The translations under genes were made by a program, and so were the position numbers. A stretch of DNA of 64,000 nucleotides from Sphagnum compactum (lineage: Eukaryota; Bryophyta; Sphagnopsida; Sphagnales). Under the pieces are notes generated by a model that saw nothing but the letters and a program-made list of their open reading frames with translations, had not been told where the DNA came from and searched no databases. Location of the stretch: NCBI GenBank assembly GCA_965153455.1, contig OZ234499.1, forward strand, positions 6,086,515 through 6,150,514, read 5' to 3'. Shown piece by piece: positions 13,241-25,230 of the stretch. How positions within the stretch are numbered: the first letter of the stretch is position 1; every line of letters begins with the position of its first letter.

Positions 13241-14220
13241 CTATTGTGGCCGGATTTTGAGCAACTCCACATCGAAGATGACAGTTCCAAGAGTGGAGCC
13301 TTCTCCATTTGCCAACCGTGTCTGGTTGAAAACTGTAGTGTAAAGTCTCTGCCTGTCAAAAAACTGTGGCACCATTGATAGCAAACAAACATCAATACTC
13401 AAAAGCTAATTTAGTGCAAAGGGTCAGAAACCAACTTTCGCCCATTAAGACTTTTTTCCCCACAAAGATGGATGGATCTGAGAATGCGTGTGCAGCAGAT
13501 GTCTTCAAAAAAAAAAACACCACCCCACCACCCCTCACCCTGTATCATTTTCCTCATATCATTTGATGAGATTTCTGTGTGTAGCAATTTTTACATTAGG
13601 AGGAATGGGCCCTTGTGTGGTGTTTTGATAAGCTTGCGAAGGTGGAATCACTACCCGACGCACCCCTCCTTCCCTCATGCTTCGCACTGCTGCATCCAAA
13701 CCTGCTATGACCTGCAACATATATTATTGTCTCCCCCTCACCTTCAAAAACAAAAAAAACCCCCAACAAACAACCTCCAAATCTTTTTTTCAGTATCCAC
13801 TGACATTACTAGATTACATATATAAAAAAGATTACACTTATAACCCATGGGATGTACTTAGTAAGACGACAATGGAATCTTGGAGTAGTGAATTAATCAC
13901 AAAACCCCAAAACAATCTTCCTTCACACGTTTTTGTCTGTGCAAAACCTACCTCAGACCATTATCAACCAAGACACCCACCAAAAGACACATGCATGAGA
14001 TTGCAGAGAAAACAATTTTTGAAATTATTATTGCAGAGGAAAAAAATCTCCACAAGAACCCATCTGAAGGTAACATCATCATGATGACGATGATGACAAG
14101 GAGTGCAGCTATAACCCCAACCCTAATGAGAGCTCACTCACTCCACTCACAAAGGAGTCTCTCACAATCAAAGTCTCTCGCTAAAATCTGGTCTAAGATT
14201 CATTCATTCCGGCATACAAT

Positions 14221-14256
<36 letters not shown>

Positions 14257-14992
14257 CATACTGTTCCAGAGGCAATGGTGAATACATAGGGTTCAGGGTT
14301 TCCTGATGCATCCTTATGATCATACGTAGCATCAAATCTCCAGCCTTGCTTGGCTGCCAATCGTGCATAATAGTGAATTTCTACCTGCAACGATATTTTT
14401 TATTTACTTTTGTTGGTGAGGAAAGAAAGAGGATTGATTCTATGGTTATATCACGATTATTTCAACAAGTCATGTCATTCAACAAGCGAACATGTGTTGT
14501 CAAATTAAGCTTCGTGTGGATATGCTGACATTATTCAAATCAAACAAAAAAAAACCCTAAAACCCACGCACCTACCCTGTCTCCTGGCTTGGGGTACGTA
14601 GTGCCGCCGCCCTCTCTGATGTCCAAGACTTTCACACCACCAGAGTCCTCCAACTCCACAAATTTTGGCCTAATTGGGTGGTCATCTTCTTCCGCGTCGG
14701 CGACAGGCGGCCCCATGACGAAACCGCCTGCTAGTAGCACAGCCACTGCTGCTGCCCCCAAGGCATAGCCGGATCCCAACACTGCAACTCGTCTGGGGAG
14801 GAGCTTCAAAGAGTGAACTTGTCGACATGCATCATCCACTGCTGCTCCTCCTCCTCCTCCTCCTCCTCCTCCTCTAGTAGGTAACGACAAGGAGCTACAA
14901 GTGATGAGATGAAAGCTGGTGGTACAAAGATGGCATTTTGGAGACGGAATTGGAGCAGCAGACAAGAGGAGAGAGGAGCACATGAGAGCCAT
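13241..14992 (-). CDS. FKBP-type peptidyl-prolyl cis-trans isomerase, thylakoid lumen, 259 residues
   Basis: FKBPs catalyse cis-trans isomerisation of X-Pro bonds; lumenal members assist assembly of photosynthetic complexes. Exons 14992-14576, 14384-14262, 13711-13595 and 13363-13241 all join in phase 0. Exon 1 encodes a Ser-rich plastid transit peptide, a run of nine Gly, then a twin-Arg signal (LLPRRVAVLGSGYALGAAAV) ending ADA, as for Tat import into the lumen. The FKBP fold follows: GGVKVLDIREGGG, then EIHYYARLAAKQGWRFDATY in exon 2, VIAGLDAAVRSMREGGVRR with VIPPSQAY in exon 3, and FFDRQRLYTTVF to LGTVIFDVELLKIRP in exon 4. The RFD, VI and final Tyr positions of the FKBP12 pocket are kept, but its Trp59 is Leu. 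From memory it is closest to the plant subgroup ending RLANGEGSTLGT-(I/V)FD, possibly FKBP17-type; subgroup uncertain. The frame continuing past 14576 is intron. Confidence 0.93.
14223..14254. repeat. (GA)n microsatellite in FKBP intron 2
   Basis: About 16 GA dinucleotides immediately downstream (on the minus strand) of the FKBP exon 2 splice donor at 14261. Length changes here lie close to the donor. Confidence 0.95.
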
Positions 14993-15067
14993 GAGCGGAA
15001 GAAGAAGAAGAAGAAGACGCTCGGGAGTGTGGTATAGTGCGTCTGTTGGCTAATGCACCCACGCGAG

Positions 15068-15640
15068 CTCCATTTTGTTTTTTTTTTTCTATCTTTTGTT
15101 TTTTTATGGTTTTAAATGTTTTTTTTTCCTGTTTTCTAATTTTTTTCCTTTCTTTTCCATTTTTTATCTGGTTTTTTTATCTGACTTTTTTATGTGTTTA
15201 ATATCCATGTTTTTTAATTCTGTTTCTTCTTTTTAATCTTTTTTTATCTATTTCTTTTTATCTATTTATTTTTTTTGGCTGGCTTTCTTCTAATCGTTTT
15301 ATTTACCTGTTTTTGTAGTTTTTTGTGTTTTTTTAATTCATTTATTTTTCCTTTTTTTTCCTTTTTTCTATTTTATTATGTTTTCTTTTATGTGTTTTGT
15401 TTCCATGTTTCTATTTTTATCTGTTTTGTATTTTTGTAATCTGTTATTATTATTATTATTATTATTATTTCCATGTTCCTATTTCTTTTCTATTCTCTTT
15501 TTTTCTATTTTTTGTCATATATAGTTTTTCAATTTCGTTTTTCTTGGTCATTACTTATGATTTTTTTTCATCATTTATTTTATTTTATTTTTGGTGGTTG
15601 TTGTGCAGGGTTTATAATATAGAATTTTGTCTTTTTTTTT
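15068..15640. repeat. T-rich low-complexity tract upstream of FKBP
   Basis: Almost 600 bp made of short T runs separated by C, G or A, with a (TTA)n run near 15444-15470. It lies just upstream of the minus-strand FKBP start, so in the promoter orientation it is an A-rich tract. The 81-residue plus-strand frame within it (15397-15642) is a Phe/Tyr/Ile-only product of the composition. Confidence 0.85.
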
Positions 15641-18600
15641 AAAAATAACATTATACATTGCACATCCCTTTATTTGTTTTGAAGATATTATTTTTGCTTG
15701 TAAATGTTTACATCACAATCTTTTAGGTATGCACAAACATCAACAATATATCTTTGGTAATTTTTGCAAGACATTTTGTTTGCTCGAATTTACTTCATCA
15801 TTGGCCTTTCCGAGAGCACTTGTGTGAAAAATGGAAAGGTCAAGTGAAAATTAAAATTAAAAAATAAAAAATAAAGAAACAATAATATTCATAAGTGAAA
15901 CTGAAATTGAAGAAAAAACACCAACGAGATAGTTTGTATGGGTCTTAAATATGTTTATGTAAAATATGCCCAATCGTATCTATAGAAATGCATCACTTGA
16001 CCAAAGAAATCTAAAAAAGGTTGATGAGAATAGAACAAAGCCTATGTTGTTGAAGTTGTTTTGAAGCCAAAAAAATTGAACACTCCAATGAAAATTTTAT
16101 TAGTGTTTTTTTTAGATATTTTGTTTCTTTCTACAAGTCTTTTTTTATTTTTGAGTTTTCAAATTATTTTTTTGATTCTTGATGTGTTTATGTAGGTTTG
16201 CACACAAAATCATATTGTTCCAAAAGACATTACAATTCAAGGCATCAATTGTCCTTTGTTATAGTTATTTGCAAATGGTAATGAAGATTACTAGTCATAT
16301 TTTTTCACCTTTAACTTGGCATATATCTCAAATCATTTTTGATATATTCTCTCTCGTTGTTAATGCTTATGTGTTAATCTCATGACCATTAGTTGTTTTT
16401 CGATGCATTGTATATAACAATTATCATGACTTTAAATTTTTTTTTAAATATATGGAATTTCGTTTAGTATGGATGATATGATGAATTATGATTTTGTTAT
16501 TGCTTTGGAATTATCATTGTTTGCATCTAACATTAGAAAATAAGTACATGGGGTCTTAGATGGATTTCTTTCATTTCTAAAGAAATATGAAAAAAAATAA
16601 AGCCCCATTAATATGTTATCCCTAATGTTAGACCCAAGAATTAAAAGTCTCTAGTTGGTTTCATTTGTTATTGGTTGAAAACATGGGGTTTCCATTGTGA
16701 AAGAATACGACAAATGCTCTTGTTTCCAATCTTTTTGAAATGCCACCAAATCCTACACCTTTTGGCATAATTTGGAGTTGTGGTAGGTATGCGGATTGAT
16801 GAAGATTTCAAATTGACATTTTTGAAATGTCTATTAAAACCAATTAACCAACCAAAGAATTGGCAAATAGAGAGTTACAAATGTTTTAAAGATATATCAA
16901 GTGGATTGAAAGGACATTAAATATCCTTTGGAGCGGTGGGGGAAACATGAGTCTTTGTTTTCGATTGTTGCATTTCTTATTATTCATATTCTTGGCATTG
17001 TGGGATCCTAATAAAATATGGGAGGATATTTTCATTGGTTGGAATACTTACAAATTTGAGGAGATGCCAACTAGATAATTTGGATAAGTTAATATTTATT
17101 AGTCAAAATTGGCCTAATGATTTTATGGTGAATTGTAATTCACCTACTAATTTGATAAAGTTGATTGAATTTGATTTCCCTAGAGGAAGAGTTAAAAATA
17201 TATAAAGGGGAATTCGAAAAAAATGGAATTTTGGATTTGTAATTTTATCCTAATGGATTATTGGATTGAAATTGTTGTATTCTATTATTTGGAAAGACTT
17301 GGATATCTTATGGATATTATGTTTTGAAATATCTTTAATATTAAAAACTTGCATTAGTTATTTTTAAATTTTTTGACATGTTTACTTGATATGTTAACTA
17401 TTTTTTTTAAACTCAAAACTAACAAATATTGATAAACTTGATAACTAGATTTAATGGATATTGAGAAAATCTAATATCCACCCCACATGAGTAGCCACCT
17501 TTCTAGGTGTTGTAAGTACAAATGCAATTTACATGAGATGTGTTGCCTAACCAACCATTGCCATTCTTTTGGCAAGGGCAAGGATTGCACATTTCCTTTT
17601 TAATTGGATAACACAATCATTTCTCAAGGGAATTGGTCCTACAACCATTTCCCAACATAGGGACAATTGTTGGACAACACAACTACTTAGGGAAATTGCA
17701 AATTATATTTTCCAATTGGACTAAAAGATTCGTCGGACAACACTTTTGACCTAGGACAATAATAGCTATTGAACAACTTCATTTTCTTTCATCTTCCTTG
17801 GATGAAAGCCTTCTTAAAACAACACATTCTCCTTTGGGAATGGTTGTTCATTGGATGAAAGCCATCTAAAACAAAGATGGAGATGGTGAAACAATTTGAA
17901 TACAAGATGGCATTTCAACCATTGTAGCACACCATTTTACTTGAATATTTTGACATGCTAACCATTCGTAACATAACTATCATCATTTAAGGACAACCAC
18001 AAATTTTTATTCAAAATTAATTTCTTGTTGGGCATCATCCCTTGTATACCTTTGCATTGGAGATTGAATTACATCTAATTTGTTGTTTTTGTTTATTGCT
18101 TGTCGATAGATGGAGGATGATGATTGAAATTTTTGACAATACTGCTTTATTGAAAAGCTTTGGGTGCAAGCACTCAATCACAAAACACACATGCCCCTTT
18201 AGGCCATTGCTTTTTATCAAAGAATATTTTTAAGTTTTTTAAAAAATAACTAAAAAAATGTTCTTTATATTATTATGTTAATATGTATGTTAATTTGTTC
18301 CCAAAAATATTTAGATATGAATCTTTTTACATTGCAAAATCATTGGTTATAAATATTTTTTAAAATGTTTTTAGATATTATTTATTCATTAAATTGTTTT
18401 CAATTTTTTTTAATATGTATGCCAATACATTGAAAATAAAATTAAATATATATGATTTTAATTTTATTTTTTTTAAAAAAAAAGGTTAGATATACAAAAT
18501 TAAGGAATGGTTTCAACTACTTGGATACATGTTAGCAAATCTACACCGTTTGAGATTTTGCTAGGATGGTGATATGGGATGAAGCGATAAAACTTGTTGT

Positions 18601-19270
18601 AGGCGCAACATGTTTCTCTTTCATGGAACATATATGCAAACAAAATGCAAGGAGGGATATAATAGAAGAACATCGAAAATAACATTTTCACATTAAAAGT
18701 TCTTTCAATAATTTCACTAGACCCATTTGCATTTTGCAATGAAGCCATATAATTGCCAGTTTAACAAAGATTGGTGAGAACTTGTGAGGCCCTACATGTT
18801 GGTTCCCAAGTGGCATCCCAAGTCCACACTATGAGAGGGTGTGAGGTCCTAAGCACAGCCCCTTCCTTACTCTTCATAAAATATGGGTCCCTTACCAGAA
18901 GTAAAGAATTTTGAAGTATTGGAGAAGGAAGCACATTACGATGGCATAACACATTTTGAAAGGCAAGTTTTAAACTACAAAGTCACCACAAAGTTCTAGT
19001 TTTTGTATGTTTGGAGAATTTGTCCTCGAGGAATGGTTGTAAAGTCCCATTGTTGATGTTTTGATATTTCATAGTCTTGTCTTGTGTTTCAAGATTTCAG
19101 AGCACACAAGAGGAATTGGTGGCGCTTGGTGCAAATGTTTTGTGTAAGTGACCGTGGTGTGTGATTCCCAGCCAAAGCATTCCCATTCATTCACTCTCAC
19201 CCCTACAACTAAGAAAATGAATTGTTGTTGCTCGAAAGCCAGTGCACACAAGCAATAAGTCATCGAATTG
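15641..19270. other. AT-rich gene-less DNA
   Basis: High-AT sequence with scattered ORFs of at most about 80 codons and no recognisable domain on either strand. Composition changes near 17460-17980, where a more balanced segment appears, and again from about 18500. It is probably old, decayed repeat DNA, but no transposon domain could be read. Confidence 0.5.
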
Positions 19271-21060
19271 AATTTTGGATTTACAAATTTACAAAATAAA
19301 ATGCAAATGCCAGTACCTTGTCCAGAACAGCTCTACAGAACTGCACTGCCAGAAAACTCCTACAACAGACTAAAGTCAGACTATTACAAGAGGACGACAA
19401 AAAGCTAGACAAAAGAAGAGGGTTGGGGACCCAACATCAATCTAGAAGGGCGTAAAATTTGTTGCTTCTCAGAAAGGATAAGAAATCAGAATAGCAATTG
19501 ATAAAAACTGCCCGAAAACTAATGCAAATCCAACAAGAGGGAGAAAATCATAGAGCTAGATCACATGATTTGTCAAGTACTTTCCTTAAGAGAGATCTAG
19601 TGACAGCATATGGGCAAAAGTTTCCACTTGGAAATGCCCAAAAGTTGATCCAGTCACCATGAGCTGTCAACATGTGAACAACGAAGACCATGAAGGGAAA
19701 TAGCTTGCCAGTTGCATCAGCTTGGTGTGAGAACAACATCCAAAGCCTCTACAGATGAAATATCTACCCAAGCTTATAGCATTCCATCAGACCCAATTTC
19801 CAGACACATTTCTTTGGAAAGCTAGAACATAAGAACAATCTGCCCAAACAAGTGACATTGTTACAGATCAGCAATGAGAGAAACAACTTGAGCCAGACAC
19901 AATCAGACTACCCCACAAGTCAGCAGAAAACACCCGCTTCCAACAGACACAGAAACTGCATTGCAAAGTATTACAAAAGCTGCCAAATAAATCAATACCC
20001 ATCATCCCCATCCTGACCAAGACACCATGGCTTATAGTCTCAAAGGAAATGTGAGTGTGGCACAGGTCTGCTCATCTCAGTGTAACATTGACTCAAAACC
20101 TATCTGAACACTCTTAATTATGGAAAATGACCAGAGTAGAAATTGACCTTCAGTTGCAGGGCCTCTGACCCTCAATCAACTAACTGAGATTCAGAGAGTT
20201 TTTTATGTTTTGAAGAGTTGAGATGACATTGCGAACACATGGTACCAAAAAAGTCAAGCAATAGAGTGAATGTCTGATGTACCTCATAATTGTGTGTTCA
20301 GAGTTCAGAACCACCACCCCATTTTCTTTGACACATCCTAAAACAACCAAGAACAGCTCAAATCAAATTAGAAGAACTCAAAAACACATGCATCCCAGCA
20401 ACCAATTCCTCCAAGCCTTTCAAACCATTTCCAAGCATGGTTTCATTCAACCAATCTATCCTGCAAATTTACCTGAAACCCTAAACCTATGAATTGCACG
20501 TTCCACCTCCCATATTCATGTGCTGTCAATCCAAGAGACTTGCAATGCAAAGAATGGACTGACATAAACCACTTCTACACACTTCCGCCACCCACAACAA
20601 TCATCACCTGCACTTTGTGAAAATCCTGTCACTGACCACAAAAATAGCTGGAAGCAACACAATCAAGAAGTTTTCAATCTGACTAGAGTTTTTGACAGTC
20701 ATAGCTCCAAACCAGAAGCTCGACTTGAGAGCTCAGTATCACGGCAGAGCTTGCACCTTCATCTTCTTCCTCTCCAACAGATCCTTGTTCCCCTTCCAGT
20801 TGCCGCATGCAACCTGTTGGCAACAAGGTACCTAATCAACAGTTTCAAGCTTATGGTAAAGACAAACAAAATTATCAAAGGGAAAAGCTCTGCTCTACGA
20901 GACAGATCCAAGGAAAAACTCCGTGAGACAGATCAAGGGAAAGCTCTGCGCTGCGAGACAGACTTGTTAGGGTTTCAGCAAGGCGAGGGATATCTGGAAA
21001 CGGCAACTCTCGCGTGAAGAAGGATCGAAACCAAACAGAAAGAAGTTTCCGGTGAACAAC
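19271..21060. other. Gene-less segment of balanced composition
   Basis: This stretch is richer in C and A than the preceding block and lacks long ORFs. It could be part of a long terminal repeat or a non-coding transcript, but no LTR end, primer-binding site or protein domain was recognised. Confidence 0.4.
20877..20972. repeat. Short degenerate tandem repeat, three copies
   Basis: Three neighbouring copies of a roughly 30-bp unit built on GGAAAAGCTCTG...GAGACAGATC; the middle copy is shortened. It lies about 100 bp upstream of a candidate TATA box. Confidence 0.7.
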
Positions 21061-21071
21061 GACGATCTAAG

Positions 21072-21080
21072 TATATAAAG
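21072..21080 (+). promoter_or_regulatory. Candidate TATA box
   Basis: The string TATATAAAG sits in otherwise GC-balanced sequence. About 200 bp downstream is an ATG frame ending in a consensus GTAAGT donor. The combination suggests a plus-strand promoter, possibly of a transcript leading to the SAM-domain gene at 26192 or of a separate non-coding RNA. No transcript data support it. Confidence 0.35.
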
Positions 21081-21285
21081 AGGCAGGAGAAGCGAGCGCC
21101 GAGCTCAAGGGACGTGCAGGAGGAGTTGGAACAACGAGAAAGGTTATTAGAATCCAAGAAGAAGGTTTCAAGGAGGCAAAGGAAAGAACACGGAAAAGAC
21201 TTTAGTAGAATTGCGAGAGATCCGAGGAGGTCAAGAGGAAAAACATTCGCTGAGAAGGTCTAAAGAAGGAGAGGACTGAAACAAA

Positions 21286-21351
21286 ATGCTGAATCCCCAC
21301 CACGGCGCTAAAGACCCTGAGCCTGCTAAAACCCTAACCCCCGAAACCCAA
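21286..21351 (+). CDS. Candidate first coding exon or uORF, 22 codons
   Basis: An ATG opens a frame of 22 codons (MLNPHHGAKDPEPAKTLTPE, then TQ) that runs straight into a perfect GTAAGT donor at 21352. It is about 200 bp downstream of a TATA-like element. A partner exon was not found: joining to the nearest good acceptor before the SAM gene (AG ending at 26154) meets a stop after four codons, which would make this an upstream ORF rather than the N-terminus. It may be chance. Confidence 0.2.
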
Positions 21352-21470
21352 GTAAGTGCATTCTTCATCCCAGGCTTCTTCTTCTGATCTCTTCTCCCCT
21401 GTTCCTGGTGTGAGAGCAGCAGATCAGCAGGGAACAGACAACATACAGGCTCTCCTTTCCAGGTCAATTA

Positions 21471-21760
21471 CCATCTGCAACGATCTGAAAGACCTTGCCC
21501 CACGATGCACAACATGAGTGAAGGCTCTTGATACATCTGCTGCACCTCTGTTGTGCACATACATGGCAATACCACCTGTGACAATCTGAAAAACCAACCT
21601 TGCCAGGATTCACAACCTGAATGAAGCTTTTGATCCTTCTGTGTGCAGCATGGCATGCCATCTGCAACAATCTGAAAGAGTTTGCATGCACAAGATAAAG
21701 CTTTGGATAATACTTCCTGCAACTGTGCATTCAGTGTGTGGCACCACCACCGACTGTCAC
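21471..21760. repeat. Diverged tandem repeat, three copies of about 85-100 bp
   Basis: The core CAACGATCTGAAAGA and variants (GACAATCTGAAAAA, CAACAATCTGAAAGA) recur near 21477, 21579 and 21665. Each copy is followed by a short stretch with GCAC and ACAA words. The copies differ by many substitutions, so the array is old. Confidence 0.55.
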
Positions 21761-23344
21761 AGCCTGTGTGGATCATACCTTCCAATTGTAATGACTTTTG
21801 CACACCCTTGAGTTTGTGCTTCATTCACAAAACACTGTGATGGCATGGCAAAAATGGAAGAGAAAAGAGCTAGTTCTGCAACAAGAATTAACAACAGACT
21901 AGGGAATTGATTGATTGATCATAACAAAAACCCACCTGAAGAGATCTGTGTTTGTATCTCTCTATGCACAGTTGTTTCCAGCAATGAACCCCAACAGTCA
22001 TAAGGTTTTAGGATGTGTCAAAAGGTACAAAGAGAACACACACTTAAAACCCTACAGTTGGCTGACCACAACTTCATTGCCATCATCCCATTTGACAAAA
22101 GCCTGTATGTATGTATTTATGTATGGCATTGCACTATTTTATGCCTGCCAGTAAGCCAGACTTTTCCATCTGATGAGCATGTCTTTTCTGTCTTGCCCTC
22201 TTTCACAATCCTAAGAGCTGATCTGATTTGAGGAAGATTTGATGACCAGATATATCAAGGTATGGAGGTGAGCTCTTCTGCTGCAGCAACAGCTATATAT
22301 CCTCCTGGTACTGGGTCTTGAGGTAAGAGGTTGAAAGCAGACAAAATTTGAGGCAGGCCCAACTCCTCATTCCTTAGCTGCAAGGAGATAACTCTAGCAG
22401 CTACTGCTGCTGCTGGATTTAAGTGATTGGCAGTCCTCACTACTACTACTACTGCTACTCTTCATAGACCTTAGAATTGGCGGTTAGAAGCTGTGAAGGA
22501 AATTGTCTGTGCAAGCAACAATGTAAAGATCTGACCTTGAAAACATAAATGTTGTGTTTCTATGGCATTGCTGAGGCTCCCCTGTCACAAGATCATGATT
22601 GCAAGCCCACCTTGAAGCTTCACTTTTTTGTCCCTCGGATCAGCATTGCCTGCCAGTAATACACACCACTATGATGACCAAACACAGAATTTTCTGTTAA
22701 AATTGTGTTCCCTGGAAGTGCATCAGGGCTAGCTCTTCTGTGTAACTCTCTCTTATTGCTAGAAGTATCAAGCTACCAATTTTGTATTGGTACACTCAGG
22801 TGAGAGGTCAGAAGAATGTGGTTCTCAATTTCGGAATTCTGTTGAGCCTGAGATCTGAGGAAAAAACTGCAGTGGAATGAATGAGGGAGCCAAAAAAGAA
22901 AAAACCCTCAGGTTCCAATTTCCAGAGCAACCATCACCCCCCACATGCAGCAACTGACTAACAAGTACAGGAGCAATATCCCTTCCATGTTGATCTTCTG
23001 ACATCAAGCTCTTTCAAGTGGCTGGCTCGCATTGCTGGTTCCAAATGATGATAATAGCTGATCAGGAGATGCTCTGAGCTCACTCAGGCCGAGGAAAACT
23101 CTGGCATAATAATGTGAGAGAAACCAACTGGATTCAGCAAACATTTTGCACTGACACAAACATGTGTTGATGCTCATCTTTCTTTCTTTTGGTAAATCCA
23201 ATTCCCAAGGGGACGGACATCACACACACACACACACAGAGCAGGCCACAAAGAGCTGCAGAGAATTTCACACCCTATTTCACTGACTTCCATTGTTGCT
23301 CTTCACTCCGACTTGTATGTTGTTTCACTATGTACACAACCTCT

Positions 23345-23825
23345 TGATTGAAGGAGAGTAGTGGAAGAGAGGACAATACAAAACCTTGAAGGAGAGTGGG
23401 GAGGAGAATACAATGATGCTTTGAAGAATGCATACAAACAATCCCTGAAGGAGAGTAGTGGAGAGGAAAATACAAAAATGCTTGAAGGATAGATACAAAC
23501 AATCCGTGAAGGAGAGTGTGGAGAGGAGAATACAATGGCATGAAGGATAGATACAATCCTTGAAGGAGATTGAAGAGGAGGGAATACAATGCTTGAAGGA
23601 TAGATACAATCCTCCTTGAAGGACAATGAAGAGGAGAATACAATAATGCTTGAAGAGGATAGATACAATCCTTGAAGGAGAATGAAGGGGAGAATACAAT
23701 AATGCTTGAAGGATAGATAGAAACAATCCTTGAAGAAGAGCGGAGAATACAAACCTGTTGAAGGAGGAGAGTGCAGAATATACAAAACCTCTTGAAAGAG
23801 ATTGGAGAATGGCAAACCTCCTCTT
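23345..23825. repeat. Minisatellite, unit about 55-60 bp, about eight copies
   Basis: The words CCTTGAAGGAGA, GAGGAGAATACAAT and GCTTGAAGGATAGATACAA recur in fixed order from about 23345 to 23825, with period near 55-60 bp and more decay at the right end. The array keeps all three minus-strand frames partly open, which explains three overlapping long frames there. Confidence 0.9.
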
Positions 23826-24995
23826 GCTTGATGATCTGACACAGCTAGCAAACAAGCAAGGAACCAACCCCTGGAGTTTGATCATGACAGAAGAAGCGTG
23901 CTCATCATACTTGCAATGAAACTATTGTCAGGGGGAAGAGAGAGATTCTCGATTCGCTGATGGAGTGTGAGATTTGTTTGTACCTGTTTGGAAGAGCCGA
24001 TGATTGACGTAACCTAGAAACAAACACAGAGAAGGACACACACGCACACAGCGAGAGAGAGAGAGAGCAAGAGAAGCTCTAGCACTAAAAGCAGCGTAAC
24101 TACGACTGGGACGACCTGAAGAGAGAGAGGAGAAAGAGAGAGAATTGTGGCGACTTTTGTTTTGCAATGCTTTTGTATCGTCGCGTCCAGTTGTACCAAT
24201 AGTCGAGATCCGCGCAATGACACATGGAAGCTTCAAGCACCACTAGCAACAGCAGCAGCAACATGGAAGGAAGGACGGAGCGACGAGACGGGACGAGCGG
24301 ACGGACGGACGGACTGACTGAATGAAGTGTTTTGGAAAGGAAAGGAGGGAGTTTTCAGGGTGGTTTTGCAGAGCGACGAAGGAATTCATGAAACAAAGAC
24401 AAAAAACCCAAACCCAATCGTGGAAAGTTCAAGAGCACAATTTTCAAACTCTGGAGCACAAATCAGATTCTAGGAGCTGGAGACACAATTGCAGAAGATC
24501 AAAGGATTCACTGTTTTTTTTGTTGGTGTCTGCGATTGCTTGCTTGAATGCTTCATAGCATCCTCCTCCTCCTGCTAAGGGAATTCTCCACAGACTGAGT
24601 TTGTCTTGAAGAAAGCAAATTGGTAAAGTTCTTTACACCCAAACTCTCTCTCTCTCTCTGTGTCTCTCTCTCTCTCTGTGCACATGATGGTCCAATACTC
24701 AACCTTGAAGAGGGTTGTTTGTTGTTGTGAATAATGGAATGAGGTTTCTTCTTGAGGTCGTGCATCGATTCCCATTCTGATTCTGAGAATCCCTCCTCCT
24801 CAATCATGAAGGGAGTGAGCAGCACAAGAGGAAGGAAGGAAGGAAAGAAGGATCCCACCATACTTGTACTGCTGCTGTTGCTTGATGAGGACAACAAAGA
24901 AGAAAGAGCCAGCACCTTCTTCTGAGAGTGTTTTTGTTTGTGTTTGTGGATTTGTTGTGCTTTTCTTTCTTTCTGCCATGAGTGCTCTGCTCTCT

Positions 24996-25196
24996 CCCCC
25001 CCCCCCCCCCCCCCCCACCAGGTTGTTTCTTGCTCAAATGGTGAAGAGGAGGAGAAGGAGGGTATTGCATCTTGCAGCATTGATGATAGAAGAGAGGGGA
25101 TGATTGATACCTACCAGTGCACACACAAGACTTAGTTCTTTTGTCAAAAGGATTTTTGTTTCCAAGGGTTTTAGCAGAGAGTCATTATTTTTGCTG

Positions 25197-25228
<32 letters not shown>

Positions 25229-25230
25229 TG
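24996..25230. repeat. C homopolymer and (ATG)n microsatellite
   Basis: An uninterrupted run of about 20 C lies near 24996-25016. A run of about ten ATG/GAT trinucleotides lies near 25198-25226. A T homopolymer of about 20 follows at about 25339-25358. Confidence 0.9.

Noticed and set aside
15397-15642. Phe/Tyr/Ile-rich ORF resembling a membrane protein
   Set aside because: It is a direct product of the T-rich tract composition.
23303-23885. Three overlapping minus-strand ORFs of 122-185 codons
   Set aside because: They lie on the 55-60 bp minisatellite. All three frames stay open because of the repeat, and the products are Ser/Leu/Phe periodic with no family.
24553-25080. 175-codon minus-strand ORF
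   Set aside because: It is made of simple repeats (poly-C read as Gly, GA runs read as Arg-Glu, CTT/CTC runs read as Ser). No domain and no splice context.
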